NCBI GenBank assembly: GCA_964642315.1 | Contig: CAZXOG010000001.1 | Coordinates: 504,604-568,603 of the forward strand | Direction: 5' to 3' | Origin: JAGVDM01 sp964642315 | Lineage (GTDB): Bacteria; Patescibacteriota; Gracilibacteria; Peribacterales; Peribacteraceae | DNA: 64,000 bases | The notes under the pieces: generated by a model | What the model was told of the DNA's origin: nothing | The model's input: only the letters and a program-made list of their open reading frames with translations | Database searches by the model: none | Made by a program: the position numbers and the translations under genes | In this document: in pieces, positions 16,351-24,574 of the stretch | Layout: each line of letters opens with the position of its first letter | Position numbering within the stretch: position 1 is the stretch's first letter

Positions 16351-17406
16351 CTAACGGCCGGCAAGCGCAATCACAATGCCGAGGAACGCGGTGAACCCTC
16401 CCACGATCCAGAAACGCATGGTCACCTTGCTTTCGCCCCACTCGAGCGCCTCGAAATGGTGGTGAATCGGCGCGGCGCGGAACACCTTCTTGCCTCCGCG
16501 CAGCCGCTTGCTGAGCAGCTGGATAATCACCGAGAGGGTTTCTATGACAAACACAGAACCGATGAACGGCAGCACGAGGACGTTATCGGTCATGAGTGCG
16601 ATGACGCCGAGCGTGCCCCCGAGCGCCAGAGCACCCGTATCACCCATGAAGAAGAGCGCCGGAGGCACGTTGTGCCACAGGAACGCAGCGATTGCGCCGA
16701 CACAGACCGCGCAGAATCCTGCGAGCACCGTGAACCCGGAAAGGTAGGCAATGATGGCAAAGGAACCGAACGCGATCACGAGGAGGCCGCCGGCAAGCCC
16801 GTCAAGCCCGTCCGTGATGTTCACCGCGTTCGCGGTACCGACGAGGATGAAGAGGAAGATCGGCACGTACCACCAGCCGACCGTCACCTCGCCAAGGAAC
16901 GGCACGAGCACCTGATCGTACCCCAGACGCACGTGGAACCAGTAGGCGCCGATGGCGCTGATGATGAGCAGGCTCAGCACCTTCGGGAACACATCGAGGC
17001 CCTTCTTCTTCCCGAGGCCCGCAATGTTCCAGTAGTCATCAACGGCGCCGAGAATTCCCATGCTCACGAGTGTGAAGAGCGGCAGGTACACCTGTCCGCG
17101 CTGGAGGAGCGAAAACTCGATGAATCCGTGGAACGCAAGCGCCCTCGAGACGAGCACCGTGACGAGAATGGCCCCCCAGATGAGCAGACCCCCCATGGTG
17201 GGCGTGCCGAACTTCGCCTGGTGATACTTGCGGAAAATCGTGGGATCCCTCCCGTCCACCGTTTCCACGCGGAGCTGCTTGCCGAGCCTGTTCCTCCGCA
17301 GGAACCGCACGAAGGATGGCGTGAGTGCGAGACCGAGCACGAACGCGAAGAACGCGTACCCCAGGATCGCGAGAAGAGAGAGACCGGGATCAGGCGCGGG
17401 AATCAT
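16351..17406 (-). CDS. mraY: Phospho-N-acetylmuramoyl-pentapeptide-transferase
   Basis: The polytopic membrane enzyme (351 residues, about ten hydrophobic segments) has the MraY landmarks: 'KFGTPTMGG', the catalytic Asp pair in 'GAVDDYWN', 'NAVNITDGLDGLAGG' and 'APIHHHFE'. It makes lipid I from UDP-MurNAc-pentapeptide and undecaprenyl phosphate. TAGTGT (17413-17418) ends 6 nt before the ATG. It stands alone, away from a mur/dcw cluster. Confidence 0.96.
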   Translation of the reverse strand: MIPAPDPGLSLLAILGYAFFAFVLGLALTPSFVRFLRRNRLGKQLRVETVDGRDPTIFRKYHQAKFGTPTMGGLLIWGAILVTVLVSRALAFHGFIEFSLLQRGQVYLPLFTLVSMGILGAVDDYWNIAGLGKKKGLDVFPKVLSLLIISAIGAYWFHVRLGYDQVLVPFLGEVTVGWWYVPIFLFILVGTANAVNITDGLDGLAGGLLVIAFGSFAIIAYLSGFTVLAGFCAVCVGAIAAFLWHNVPPALFFMGDTGALALGGTLGVIALMTDNVLVLPFIGSVFVIETLSVIIQLLSKRLRGGKKVFRAAPIHHHFEALEWGESKVTMRFWIVGGFTAFLGIVIALAGR

Positions 17407-17501
17407 GGGGGCACACTACACCGGAGCGGAGCGCTTGACCACTGGGTGAGAGCAGGGAGAGCAGAGAGCGAATAGCGGATCTACCCGCCGCGACTCGCTC
17501 C

Positions 17502-18860
17502 TCACACCGAGTGCGCCTTGTCGATGTCGAAGAAGCGCATTTGTTCCTTCTTGAACATAAGCTCGATGCGGCCGGTCGGCCCGTTGCGATGCTTGCGGAT
17601 GTAGATGTCCGTAATACCGGGCCGATCGCTGTCCTCCTCGTAATAATCCTCGCGGTACATCATCATCACGATATCCGCATCCTGCTCGATCGATCCGGAC
17701 TCACGCAGGTCAGAGAGCTGCGGGATATTCCCGGGACGGCTCTCCACCGCGCGGGAAAGCTGCGAGAGGGCAATGATCGGAATGTGGAGTTCACGCCCGA
17801 GCTGCTTTAAGGAACGGGAAATCTCCGAAATCTCCTGAACCCTGTTGCCGGCGTAACTCTGGTTGCCGGTGCTCATGAGCTGCAGGTAGTCCAGCATGAG
17901 AATATCGAGTCCGTGCTCCATCTGGAGGCGGCGCGCCTTCGCGCGGAGTTCCGGGATCGTGGAAGCGACAGAATCGTCGATGAAAATGTTCGCCTTGGCG
18001 AGCTCATCCATGATGGGCCCGAGGTTCTGGAAGTCGCTGTCATCGAGCTTGCCGCGCTGGAGCTTCCAGGAATCGACGCCGAGCATGGAGGCAAAGAGAC
18101 GGTCCACGAGCTGCTCCTTGCTCATCTCGAGCGAGAAAATCCCCACGCTCTTGCCGAACTTGATGGCAACATTCTGCGCGATGTTGAGCATGAAACTCGT
18201 CTTCCCCATGCTCGGACGGGCCGCGATGACCACGAGATCGCTCGGTTGCAGGCCGGAGAGCTTGTAATCGAGACCCTTGAAGCCGGTCGGAATCCCCTTG
18301 ATCGCCTCGTCATCAGCGGACTCGTGCATCTCCGCGAATTTCTCGTAGCGTGCATCCAGGACATCGCGGATGTGGATGAACTTGTCCTTCAGGAACGTGT
18401 TGCTGATGTCGAAAATCGTCTTCTCCACCTCGTCGAGGAGTTCTGCGACCGCCCGCTCCTCCTCGTAACCGAGGCCTGCGATCTTCTGCCCCGCCGCAAT
18501 GATGCGGCGGTGGACGGATTTCGTCTTCACGATCTGCCCGTACTGGTACACGTGCGACGAGGTAGGAACGCCTCCGGCGAGCTCCGCGAGGAAGGCGCTC
18601 CCTCCGAGCTCCTCGATGCGCTTCGTCCCGGCAAGCTTCGTGGAAACCGTAACGAAGTCCACGGGCTCGTGCGCGTGGTAGAGCTCCGCGATTGCCTGGT
18701 ACACGAGACGGTAGACCGGATCGTAGAAGTCCTCGGGCTTTAGGAAGTCGCTCACCTTGATGATCGCCTCGGGATCGAGGAGCAGGGCGCCGAGAACGGT
18801 TTTCTCCGCTTCGAGGGAATGTGGCTGCGTCTGGATGGAGGGGGGAGTCTGGGTCGGCAT
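17502..18860 (-). CDS. dnaB: Replicative DNA helicase DnaB
   Basis: The 452-residue protein has the DnaB N-terminal helical domain (about residues 12-115), a linker, and a RecA-like ATPase domain with Walker A in 'ARPSMGKTSF' and Walker B in 'DILMLDYLQLM'. It unwinds DNA at the replication fork as a hexamer. TACAAT (18870-18875) ends 9 nt before the ATG. recA lies upstream on the same strand with a 115-bp gap, so they are probably separate units. Confidence 0.97.
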   Translation of the reverse strand: MPTQTPPSIQTQPHSLEAEKTVLGALLLDPEAIIKVSDFLKPEDFYDPVYRLVYQAIAELYHAHEPVDFVTVSTKLAGTKRIEELGGSAFLAELAGGVPTSSHVYQYGQIVKTKSVHRRIIAAGQKIAGLGYEEERAVAELLDEVEKTIFDISNTFLKDKFIHIRDVLDARYEKFAEMHESADDEAIKGIPTGFKGLDYKLSGLQPSDLVVIAARPSMGKTSFMLNIAQNVAIKFGKSVGIFSLEMSKEQLVDRLFASMLGVDSWKLQRGKLDDSDFQNLGPIMDELAKANIFIDDSVASTIPELRAKARRLQMEHGLDILMLDYLQLMSTGNQSYAGNRVQEISEISRSLKQLGRELHIPIIALSQLSRAVESRPGNIPQLSDLRESGSIEQDADIVMMMYREDYYEEDSDRPGITDIYIRKHRNGPTGRIELMFKKEQMRFFDIDKAHSV

Positions 18861-18975
18861 GAGAGAGGGATTGTAGGACCATTCTCACGCTCCGCACAAT
18901 CGCTCTTTTCCGCACACAGAAGCGATGTTGACGCACTGTGGACGGAGTGTGGAAAACCCCATGCCAACGCAGGCG

Positions 18976-20034
18976 TCACGAGACCTCCTTCATCTTCGCG
19001 AGAATCGCTTGCTCGAGCGAGCGGGCGACTTTCTGGTTCGATTTAAGGAAATCCCGCACCTGCTCTCTACCCTGGCCCAGCGTTTCGTCGCCCATGCGCA
19101 CGTACGCGCCGGATTTTTCGAGGACGCCGTACTTGAGACCCATGTCGAGCAGATCGCCCTCTTTGCTGATGCCACGGGCGTAGAGGATGTCGAATTCGGC
19201 CTGTCGGAACGGCGGAGCGACCTTGTTTTTCACAACTTTTACCCGCGTGCGGTTGCCGACGATCTCCTGGACATCACCACCTTTCTCGAGGATTTTGTCG
19301 ATCCGGCGGACATCGAGACGCACCGACGCGTAGAACTTGAGGGCATTGCCGCCCGTCGTCGTCTCCGGATTGCCGAACATCACGCCGATCTTCATGCGGA
19401 TCTGGTTGATGAAGATCACGGAGCACTTCGTCTTGCTCACGACAGAGGTGAGCTTTCGGAGAGCCTGACTCATCAGGCGCGCCTGCAGCCCCAGGTGGTT
19501 GTCGCCCATCATGCCCTCGATTTCCGCGCGCGGCGTAAGAGCAGCCACAGAATCGATGACAATGACGTCGATCGCACTGCTCCTTACAAGCTTCTCCGCG
19601 ATCTCGAGCGCCTGCTCGCCGTCATCCGGCTGCGACACGAGGAGTTCATCGATGTTCACGCCGATCTTCCCGGCGTACGTGACGTCGAGCGCGTGCTCCG
19701 CATCGATGAATGCCGCCTTCCCCCCGCGTGCCTGGGCCTCGGCAATCACATGGAGCGCAAGCGTCGTCTTGCCGGAGGATTCCGGCCCGAAGATTTCGAC
19801 GATACGGCCGCGGGGGATGCCACCGCCGAGCGCAATATCGAGCGAAAGGGAGCCGGAAGGGATCGTCTCGATGTCCACCTTGCCGCGTTCGCCCATCTTC
19901 ATGATTGCACCGTCGCCGTACTGCTTCTTGATCTGAGCGAGTGCTGCCTCGATGGCAGAGGTTTTCGGATCGGCAGCGGCAGAGCGCTTTATAGAGGCTT
20001 CGTGCACGGTGGTCTTCGCGGAAGAGGGCGTCAT
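18976..20034 (-). CDS. recA: Recombinase RecA
   Basis: The 352-residue protein has Walker A GPESSGKT, the 'IDAEHALD' segment, Walker B 'VIVIDSVAALTP' and the L2 loop 'GNPETTTGGNALKF'. It forms filaments on single-stranded DNA for homologous recombination. ATG 20034 gives the usual short variable N-terminus. Its upstream region is a long pyrimidine-rich leader without a Shine-Dalgarno, and no -10 box is close to the ATG, so it is not leaderless. Confidence 0.97.
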   Translation of the reverse strand: MTPSSAKTTVHEASIKRSAAADPKTSAIEAALAQIKKQYGDGAIMKMGERGKVDIETIPSGSLSLDIALGGGIPRGRIVEIFGPESSGKTTLALHVIAEAQARGGKAAFIDAEHALDVTYAGKIGVNIDELLVSQPDDGEQALEIAEKLVRSSAIDVIVIDSVAALTPRAEIEGMMGDNHLGLQARLMSQALRKLTSVVSKTKCSVIFINQIRMKIGVMFGNPETTTGGNALKFYASVRLDVRRIDKILEKGGDVQEIVGNRTRVKVVKNKVAPPFRQAEFDILYARGISKEGDLLDMGLKYGVLEKSGAYVRMGDETLGQGREQVRDFLKSNQKVARSLEQAILAKMKEVS

Positions 20035-20177
20035 GATAGGAGGGGAATGGGAATTGAGGAAGGGGTGAATGAAAGTACACCCATCTTTTCCCTTGTGCGG
20101 AAAACAATCAAGGACATGCCATTGCAGCGGGCACATGAGTATGGTGGTGTATTATCGTACACCCTTCGTGCTGCTCG

Positions 20178-21398
20178 TCAGGAATCGCGAAGAAATCGGG
20201 AATTCCGCTGCAAATATTCAGAGACAATGTCCCCGATACGGCGGTTCGCTGCAGGGGAATAGTGCCCGATGAACGCGGAGGATATTCCGGATTCCCGGGC
20301 CAGACTCACAAGCGAATCCGCCGGATCAATGAGATGGAAACGCTCCGCGAGTTCCATAAGCATTCCCTCGTAGAGGAGACCCCGGCCGCGCAGCAGGTGT
20401 TGCACGTCTTCTTGCTGCGGCAAATGCACGAGGAACACCTCGGACTGCGCGGAGGCCTCCTGCACGAACTTCTCGATCACCGCGGAGCAGAGCGCCATTT
20501 CGGGGGAATCCGGATCGGCGAGGAAGCGCTGGTCGGTATCGCGGAAGTACTCGATGGCAGAGAGGAACGTCCCGAACAGTTTGAAGTGATCGGTGAACCA
20601 GTTGTGTCGGTAGTCTGCGGGATTGTAGAAGTACTCGTAATCGCGAAGGTTCGAACCCTCGAAGCCCCGCACAATCTCCGGGAGCTCCGTATACTCAACC
20701 GTTGGAGAATTGACGAGGAGGAGTTCTCCGTCCTCCTGGAGTACGAAGCGCGGCTTCGAGAATGGGATGGAAGACCCACGGATATAGAACTTCCGGATGA
20801 CGTTGAGATTCCGTTTGCAGTTCTCCGCCTGGAACCCGATGACGACGATATCCGGCGAGTACTGCTCCCCGAGGACCTTCCACCGGAGGTATGCCTGGTC
20901 ATTCCCGTACCCGCCCACCCCGAAATTGAGGATCTCGACAGGATGACCGCTCCGCTCGAGGGAATCCCTGAGTGCGTATTCCCACGTATCCTGGAACGGC
21001 ACGTCATCGCCGTGCACGAAGGAATCGCCGAAGAAGGCGATCCTCGTCACGCCACGTGATTTCTGAAACCGAAATTCTTCGGGGCTTCTGATCCCCGCGC
21101 TATTCGAGGCGTAGAGCCCGTTCTCCGAGCGCGCGTTCGCCCCAATTCTCCAACCGAGCGTGCGATCGGGAACAAGGTACGGCTCCTCCACCTCCTCAAA
21201 CTGACGGATCTTCTCCGCCGTGGAGCGCTCGGGGAGGACGTACGGCCGGATCGGCCGCCCATGGATGGTGAACTGCCCGTCGATATCCCTGGAACCGATC
21301 TTCGCCTGCAGCACATACTCCACTGCGAGATAGCACGGCACGGAAACGGCGAGCAGAAGCACGATGTTCCTGAGGAGTTCTGTGGACGTTCTCCGCAT
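20178..21398 (-). CDS. Membrane-anchored SGNH/GDSL-hydrolase-like protein
   Basis: The 406-residue protein has an N-terminal membrane segment (about residues 10-30) and then an extracytoplasmic SGNH-type domain. Block I is 'IAFFGDSFVHGDD', block II 'FGVGGYGNDQ', and a late His lies in 'GHYSPAANRRIG'. These suggest Ser and His catalytic residues, with de-acylation of glycans or lipids a possible role. ATG 21398 is favoured over an upstream in-frame ATG because that one overlaps a TAGGAT box (21409-21414), which ends 10 nt before 21398. Confidence 0.7.
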   Translation of the reverse strand: MRRTSTELLRNIVLLLAVSVPCYLAVEYVLQAKIGSRDIDGQFTIHGRPIRPYVLPERSTAEKIRQFEEVEEPYLVPDRTLGWRIGANARSENGLYASNSAGIRSPEEFRFQKSRGVTRIAFFGDSFVHGDDVPFQDTWEYALRDSLERSGHPVEILNFGVGGYGNDQAYLRWKVLGEQYSPDIVVIGFQAENCKRNLNVIRKFYIRGSSIPFSKPRFVLQEDGELLLVNSPTVEYTELPEIVRGFEGSNLRDYEYFYNPADYRHNWFTDHFKLFGTFLSAIEYFRDTDQRFLADPDSPEMALCSAVIEKFVQEASAQSEVFLVHLPQQEDVQHLLRGRGLLYEGMLMELAERFHLIDPADSLVSLARESGISSAFIGHYSPAANRRIGDIVSEYLQRNSRFLRDS

Positions 21399-21437
21399 AC
21401 AGCCCGGCATCCTACCTCGAATCGAACAATACGGCGA

Positions 21438-21516
21438 AGGCAAGCTTCGCTTGCCTGGAGCCGCACCACGTAAGGGAAAAGATCCCCTAAGAGAGAAACC
21501 TACGGTTTTTCTCTTA
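21438..21516. repeat. Dispersed two-hairpin element, copy C (terminator)
   Basis: Hairpin 1 (21438-21456) is an 8-bp stem with a TTC loop. The spacer matches the family (GGAGCCGCACC...TAAGGGAAAAG). Hairpin 2 (21488-21516) is a 13-bp stem around TAC with one G-U pair. It lies just after the stop of the lipoprotein gene at 21525. Confidence 0.7.
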
Positions 21517-21524
21517 TGATTCGG

Positions 21525-22397
21525 TTACATCTTCCTGCACACGCCGATGTTTTCCTGCAGATTCTGAATATCGCAGAACGATCCCGATGGGCAGAGGATG
21601 CCAGCGGGCCCGCCGCACGGCTCTCCGCCATTCACGGCGCCCGTGCCCGTCGAAGACTGCTCTCCGTTTTGCTGCCCCCCCTGTTCCGAACCGCTGAAGG
21701 CAACCGTGGAAAGAATGGCATTCCAGTTCTCGCGGAACCGCTCATTCTGCTCGGAATTCTGCGGGAGGAACGAGAACACGAGCGCGCCGCCCGCCTGCTC
21801 CAGCACAATTGTCTGCGCGCCTGTCTGCGTATCCGTGACGCGCAGCGCCCGCGCGGACCCCACGACGACCGGTTCGGCGTCGCGCAAGTCGACCGGACTC
21901 GTGTCCTTGCGTTCGATCGTCACGATCGCTCCGGAACTTCCGTGCGGCCGGAATGCCGCCCTCCCGTCGGAAAGCTGCCCCTCCCAGCTCTCCGGGACCT
22001 CGATACGCAGGCGGAGGGATTGCACATCCCAGCCGCGCGATTTCTCCTCGAGGACATCGACGATGCGGGAAACGACGAGAACAGGAAGGAACGACGTATC
22101 GACGTTTGGGAAAACCGTCCCCTCAAGTGTCACGAGCTTGCGCTCGAAGTTCCGCAGGTTCTCCTTCTCGCTCTCCACGAAGTACACATCTTTCCCGTCC
22201 ACTTGCAGCACGTGCGTCCCGCGCCGCAGGAGCGAGATCTCCGTTGGGAGCAGTGTCCCCGTGAGCGTCTGCATGCCGACGGGGAGCGGTGGGGGGAGAT
22301 CATTACCGCCGCCGCAACCCGCGAACACGAGCATGCTGCACGCAGCAGCGAAGAGGGGAATGCCGGAGAGCAACCGCGGAGATGGAGCCACGTGCAC
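21525..22397 (-). CDS. Secreted lipoprotein of unknown function
   Basis: The 290-residue product has a signal peptide ending in the lipobox LVFAGC, so it should be lipid-anchored. The body contains beta-rich segments ('MQTLTGTLLPTEI', 'VTLEGTVFPNV') and the C-terminus a Cys-rich 'CGGPAGILCPSGSFC' motif like those in small secreted protease-inhibitor-type modules. I recognise no overall family. The start is GTG 22397 or GTG 22391. It follows the sigma-like gene by 24 bp and is probably cotranscribed with it. Confidence 0.7.
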   Translation of the reverse strand: MHVAPSPRLLSGIPLFAAACSMLVFAGCGGGNDLPPPLPVGMQTLTGTLLPTEISLLRRGTHVLQVDGKDVYFVESEKENLRNFERKLVTLEGTVFPNVDTSFLPVLVVSRIVDVLEEKSRGWDVQSLRLRIEVPESWEGQLSDGRAAFRPHGSSGAIVTIERKDTSPVDLRDAEPVVVGSARALRVTDTQTGAQTIVLEQAGGALVFSFLPQNSEQNERFRENWNAILSTVAFSGSEQGGQQNGEQSSTGTGAVNGGEPCGGPAGILCPSGSFCDIQNLQENIGVCRKM

Positions 22398-22421
22398 CGA
22401 GCGGAGGAAGGGCGCGCCGCC

Positions 22422-23528
22422 CTACTTGAGCGACGGGTCGAACGCGTACACAGCGCGACCGACGCGCTTGAAGTATGGCATCTTCTGGAGGTTGAGGGAA
22501 ATCGTCCCCACTTTCACCGTGCGCTGCTTGGCAACCTCGGCAATGATTTCCTTCTTCGCAAGCGGCCCCTTGTCTTTGAGGATCCGCTCGATGACATCGG
22601 CAACCGTGCCCGGCTCGTAGCCCCACTCGCGCAGTGCGTAGAGACCGCGGCCGACGAGCACGAACTCCGGATAGCGAATGAGCTCGTTGTGCACCGCCTG
22701 CACCGTGACGTTCTTGTGGTCGAAGTGCGCATCGCGAATGCGGTTGGCGATCTCCATGAAGTGGAGAGGCTCGCCCGTCTTGCGCAGGATGATCTCCACC
22801 TTGTCGCGGATGCTGCGCGGGCGGACGAAGCGCCATTCCGTGAGCCCCCATCCCTCGGGGATCTCCTTGAGACGTTCGTCGATCTTGAGGCAGCTCACGA
22901 TGAGCTCCGCGCTCGGCACCCGGTTCTCGAAGAGATTGAGCGCGCGGATGGCGGAGACGATCTCCTCGGTCTTCATGCAGGATTTCCGCTTTTTGAGGAT
23001 CTTCACAATATTGTTCACGATGAGCCCGATGTCCTGCATGGAGAGAGACTCGAGCCGCCAGAACGGCACGAACGTGTTGCTTCGCTTGCCGGCAATCATC
23101 TCGCTATCAATGGAGAACGAGAGGCGGAGAACCGCCCCATCGAGTTCCGTGCCGCCCTTGATCCGCAGGAGCGTCTCGGAGACGAGATCATCTTCCCGCA
23201 TCACGCCACCGTGCACGCGGAGGATCGCCTTCGCGAGGTCATTCACCTCGTCGAGGCGCGTCGTCCGCACGGTGCGGCGGAGCTTGCCCAAAGCAATGCT
23301 CTCGATCTGGCGGATGCGCTCACGCGTGACGTTGAAGTGCTTGCCAATCTTCTCGAGCGTCTGCTTCTGGTTCCCCTGGAGAGCGAACCGGCGCTTGATC
23401 ACCATGGATTCCTTCTCCGTGAGCACCAGGAACAAGTTGGAGAGCATCTCCTGCAGGTTGAGCGTGAGCTGCGGCGAGCCGCCATTCAACTGGGCTGGAG
23501 TGGCGGTGGAGGAGGCGAGATCGGGCAT
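22422..23528 (-). CDS. Sigma-70 region 4 / HARE-HTH fusion protein
   Basis: Residues of about 35-90 form a sigma-70 region 4 helix-turn-helix ('LTEKESMVIKRRF', 'TLEKIGKHFNVTRERIRQIE'). No region 2 precedes it. The C-terminal half contains winged-helix segments of HARE-HTH type, one at about residues 250-310 and one at 312-366 ('IERILKDKGPLAKKEII'). HARE-HTH also occurs in the RNA polymerase delta subunit. The 368-residue protein is therefore a transcription regulator or partial sigma factor and not a complete sigma. ATG 23528 is preferred over an upstream TTG. TATAAC about 25 nt upstream may be its -10 box. Confidence 0.7.
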   Translation of the reverse strand: MPDLASSTATPAQLNGGSPQLTLNLQEMLSNLFLVLTEKESMVIKRRFALQGNQKQTLEKIGKHFNVTRERIRQIESIALGKLRRTVRTTRLDEVNDLAKAILRVHGGVMREDDLVSETLLRIKGGTELDGAVLRLSFSIDSEMIAGKRSNTFVPFWRLESLSMQDIGLIVNNIVKILKKRKSCMKTEEIVSAIRALNLFENRVPSAELIVSCLKIDERLKEIPEGWGLTEWRFVRPRSIRDKVEIILRKTGEPLHFMEIANRIRDAHFDHKNVTVQAVHNELIRYPEFVLVGRGLYALREWGYEPGTVADVIERILKDKGPLAKKEIIAEVAKQRTVKVGTISLNLQKMPYFKRVGRAVYAFDPSLK

Positions 23529-23724
23529 GCTGTCGTGGGAAGAGAACAACCCTCGTTATACCAGAATGTTGACAGGCGCAAAAGATCGGGTAGGGGTTTG
23601 ACTAGACGGAGAGAACAAGTTGTGTCCTCGTCCGCAGGACCGCTGTCCGATGAACAGAGAAAGTCTGTTCAGCGCACCTGTCAAAGAGCTAAAGGAAGAC
23701 AATTTACTATGTATTTCAGAATTG
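23529..23724. other. Non-coding gap with a hairpin, between ruvX and the sigma-like gene
   Basis: No gene is seen in these 196 bp. A perfect 8-bp hairpin (23651-23658 with 23664-23671) lies downstream of ruvX on the minus strand and may terminate it. The right-hand promoter for the sigma-like gene must lie between it and 23560. Confidence 0.4.
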
Positions 23725-24099
23725 TCAAATACTTATCCGGGCAAGGTGGGTACTGAGTATTTCGCATGCAGCTTCCGCATCCGGATCGCTGGATTTCGCC
23801 CTCGGGGTCGTGAAGCGTTCGTCGAGGAAAGAAACGGAAATACTCTGCGGAATTGCCAAGGAGGAAACAGCCGTACGGACAAACGCTGCCTGCGCCCCCT
23901 CGGAACCATCGGGGAGCAGCGGCAGACCGATGACAATACTCTCGATCCGCCTCAGGACAATGAGAGCCCGGAGTGCGTCGGCGAGTTCTGCAGACGACCG
24001 GTGATGAATGGTGGGGAGGGGGAGAGGAATCCCCGATGCGGTATCTGCGAAAGCGACGCCGGTCCTCCGTTCACCGATGTCGAGAGCAAGGATATGCAT
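23725..24099 (-). CDS. ruvX: Putative pre-16S rRNA nuclease / Holliday-junction resolvase-like YqgF (RuvX)
   Basis: This short (124-residue) RNase-H-fold protein has 'MHILALDIGERRTGVAF' at the start, 'VIGLPLLPDGSEG' in the middle and 'LDERFTT' near residue 95. Family members process the 16S rRNA 5' end. ATG 24099 gives the canonical N-terminus and lies 7 nt after the rpsT stop, so it is the second gene of an rpsT-ruvX operon. Confidence 0.88.
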   Translation of the reverse strand: MHILALDIGERRTGVAFADTASGIPLPLPTIHHRSSAELADALRALIVLRRIESIVIGLPLLPDGSEGAQAAFVRTAVSSLAIPQSISVSFLDERFTTPRAKSSDPDAEAACEILSTHLARISI

Positions 24100-24106
24100 G
24101 GAACGC

Positions 24107-24373
24107 TCACGCACCCGCCGCGGCAACGAGCCGGGCGACCAGGGATTTTTTGCGGGAGGCGTTGCTCTTATGGATGATGTGCTTCTTTGCCGCCGTATCA
24201 ATGGCCTTGTACACGGCGGGGAGAAGCTTCTGCGCTTCAGCGACCTTCTTCTCCTTGAGGAGATCCGTGAGCGAGCGAAGCATCGTCTTCATGTACGTCT
24301 TCACCGGCGCACGCCGCGCGCGGTGCACGCGGCTCTGCTTCATGCTCTTGATGGCTGATCGGATGAGAGGCAT
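24107..24373 (-). CDS. rpsT: 30S ribosomal protein S20
   Basis: The 88-residue, strongly basic, all-helical protein ('SAIKSMKQSRVHRARRAPVK', 'NASRKKSLVARL') matches S20 in length and pattern. It binds the 5' domain of 16S rRNA. It has a -10-like TACCCT about 13 nt upstream of the ATG and is followed by ruvX. Confidence 0.93.
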   Translation of the reverse strand: MPLIRSAIKSMKQSRVHRARRAPVKTYMKTMLRSLTDLLKEKKVAEAQKLLPAVYKAIDTAAKKHIIHKSNASRKKSLVARLVAAAGA

Positions 24374-24540
24374 AGGAGACCGATGCAGGGTAAGGAGATC
24401 GGGCAGGGGAGTCAAGGAATCGCGAGGATTTCCTGCGGGCGTCCGCGCCGTGAGATCATGTGTTCTCCAGGCATTCCAGAACGCGTCACGCACCGCGCGC
24501 ACCCCGTAGTGCGAAGCGGAAAAGTTCACTGCAGAGCTGA

Positions 24541-24568
24541 TTGACCGGATGCAGGAAAACAGTAGAAT
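24541..24568 (+). promoter_or_regulatory. glmS promoter (leaderless type)
   Basis: TTGACC (24541-24546), 16 bp, TAGAAT (24563-24568), then only 6 nt to the glmS ATG at 24575. No glmS ribozyme or other leader can fit. The rest of the 200-bp gap upstream (24374-24540) shows nothing recognisable. Confidence 0.75.
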
Positions 24569-24574
24569 GCGCGC

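Noticed and set aside
24374..24574. glmS ribozyme or riboswitch upstream of glmS
   Set aside because: The promoter's -10 box ends 6 nt before the ATG, leaving no leader, and no ribozyme-like structure is seen.
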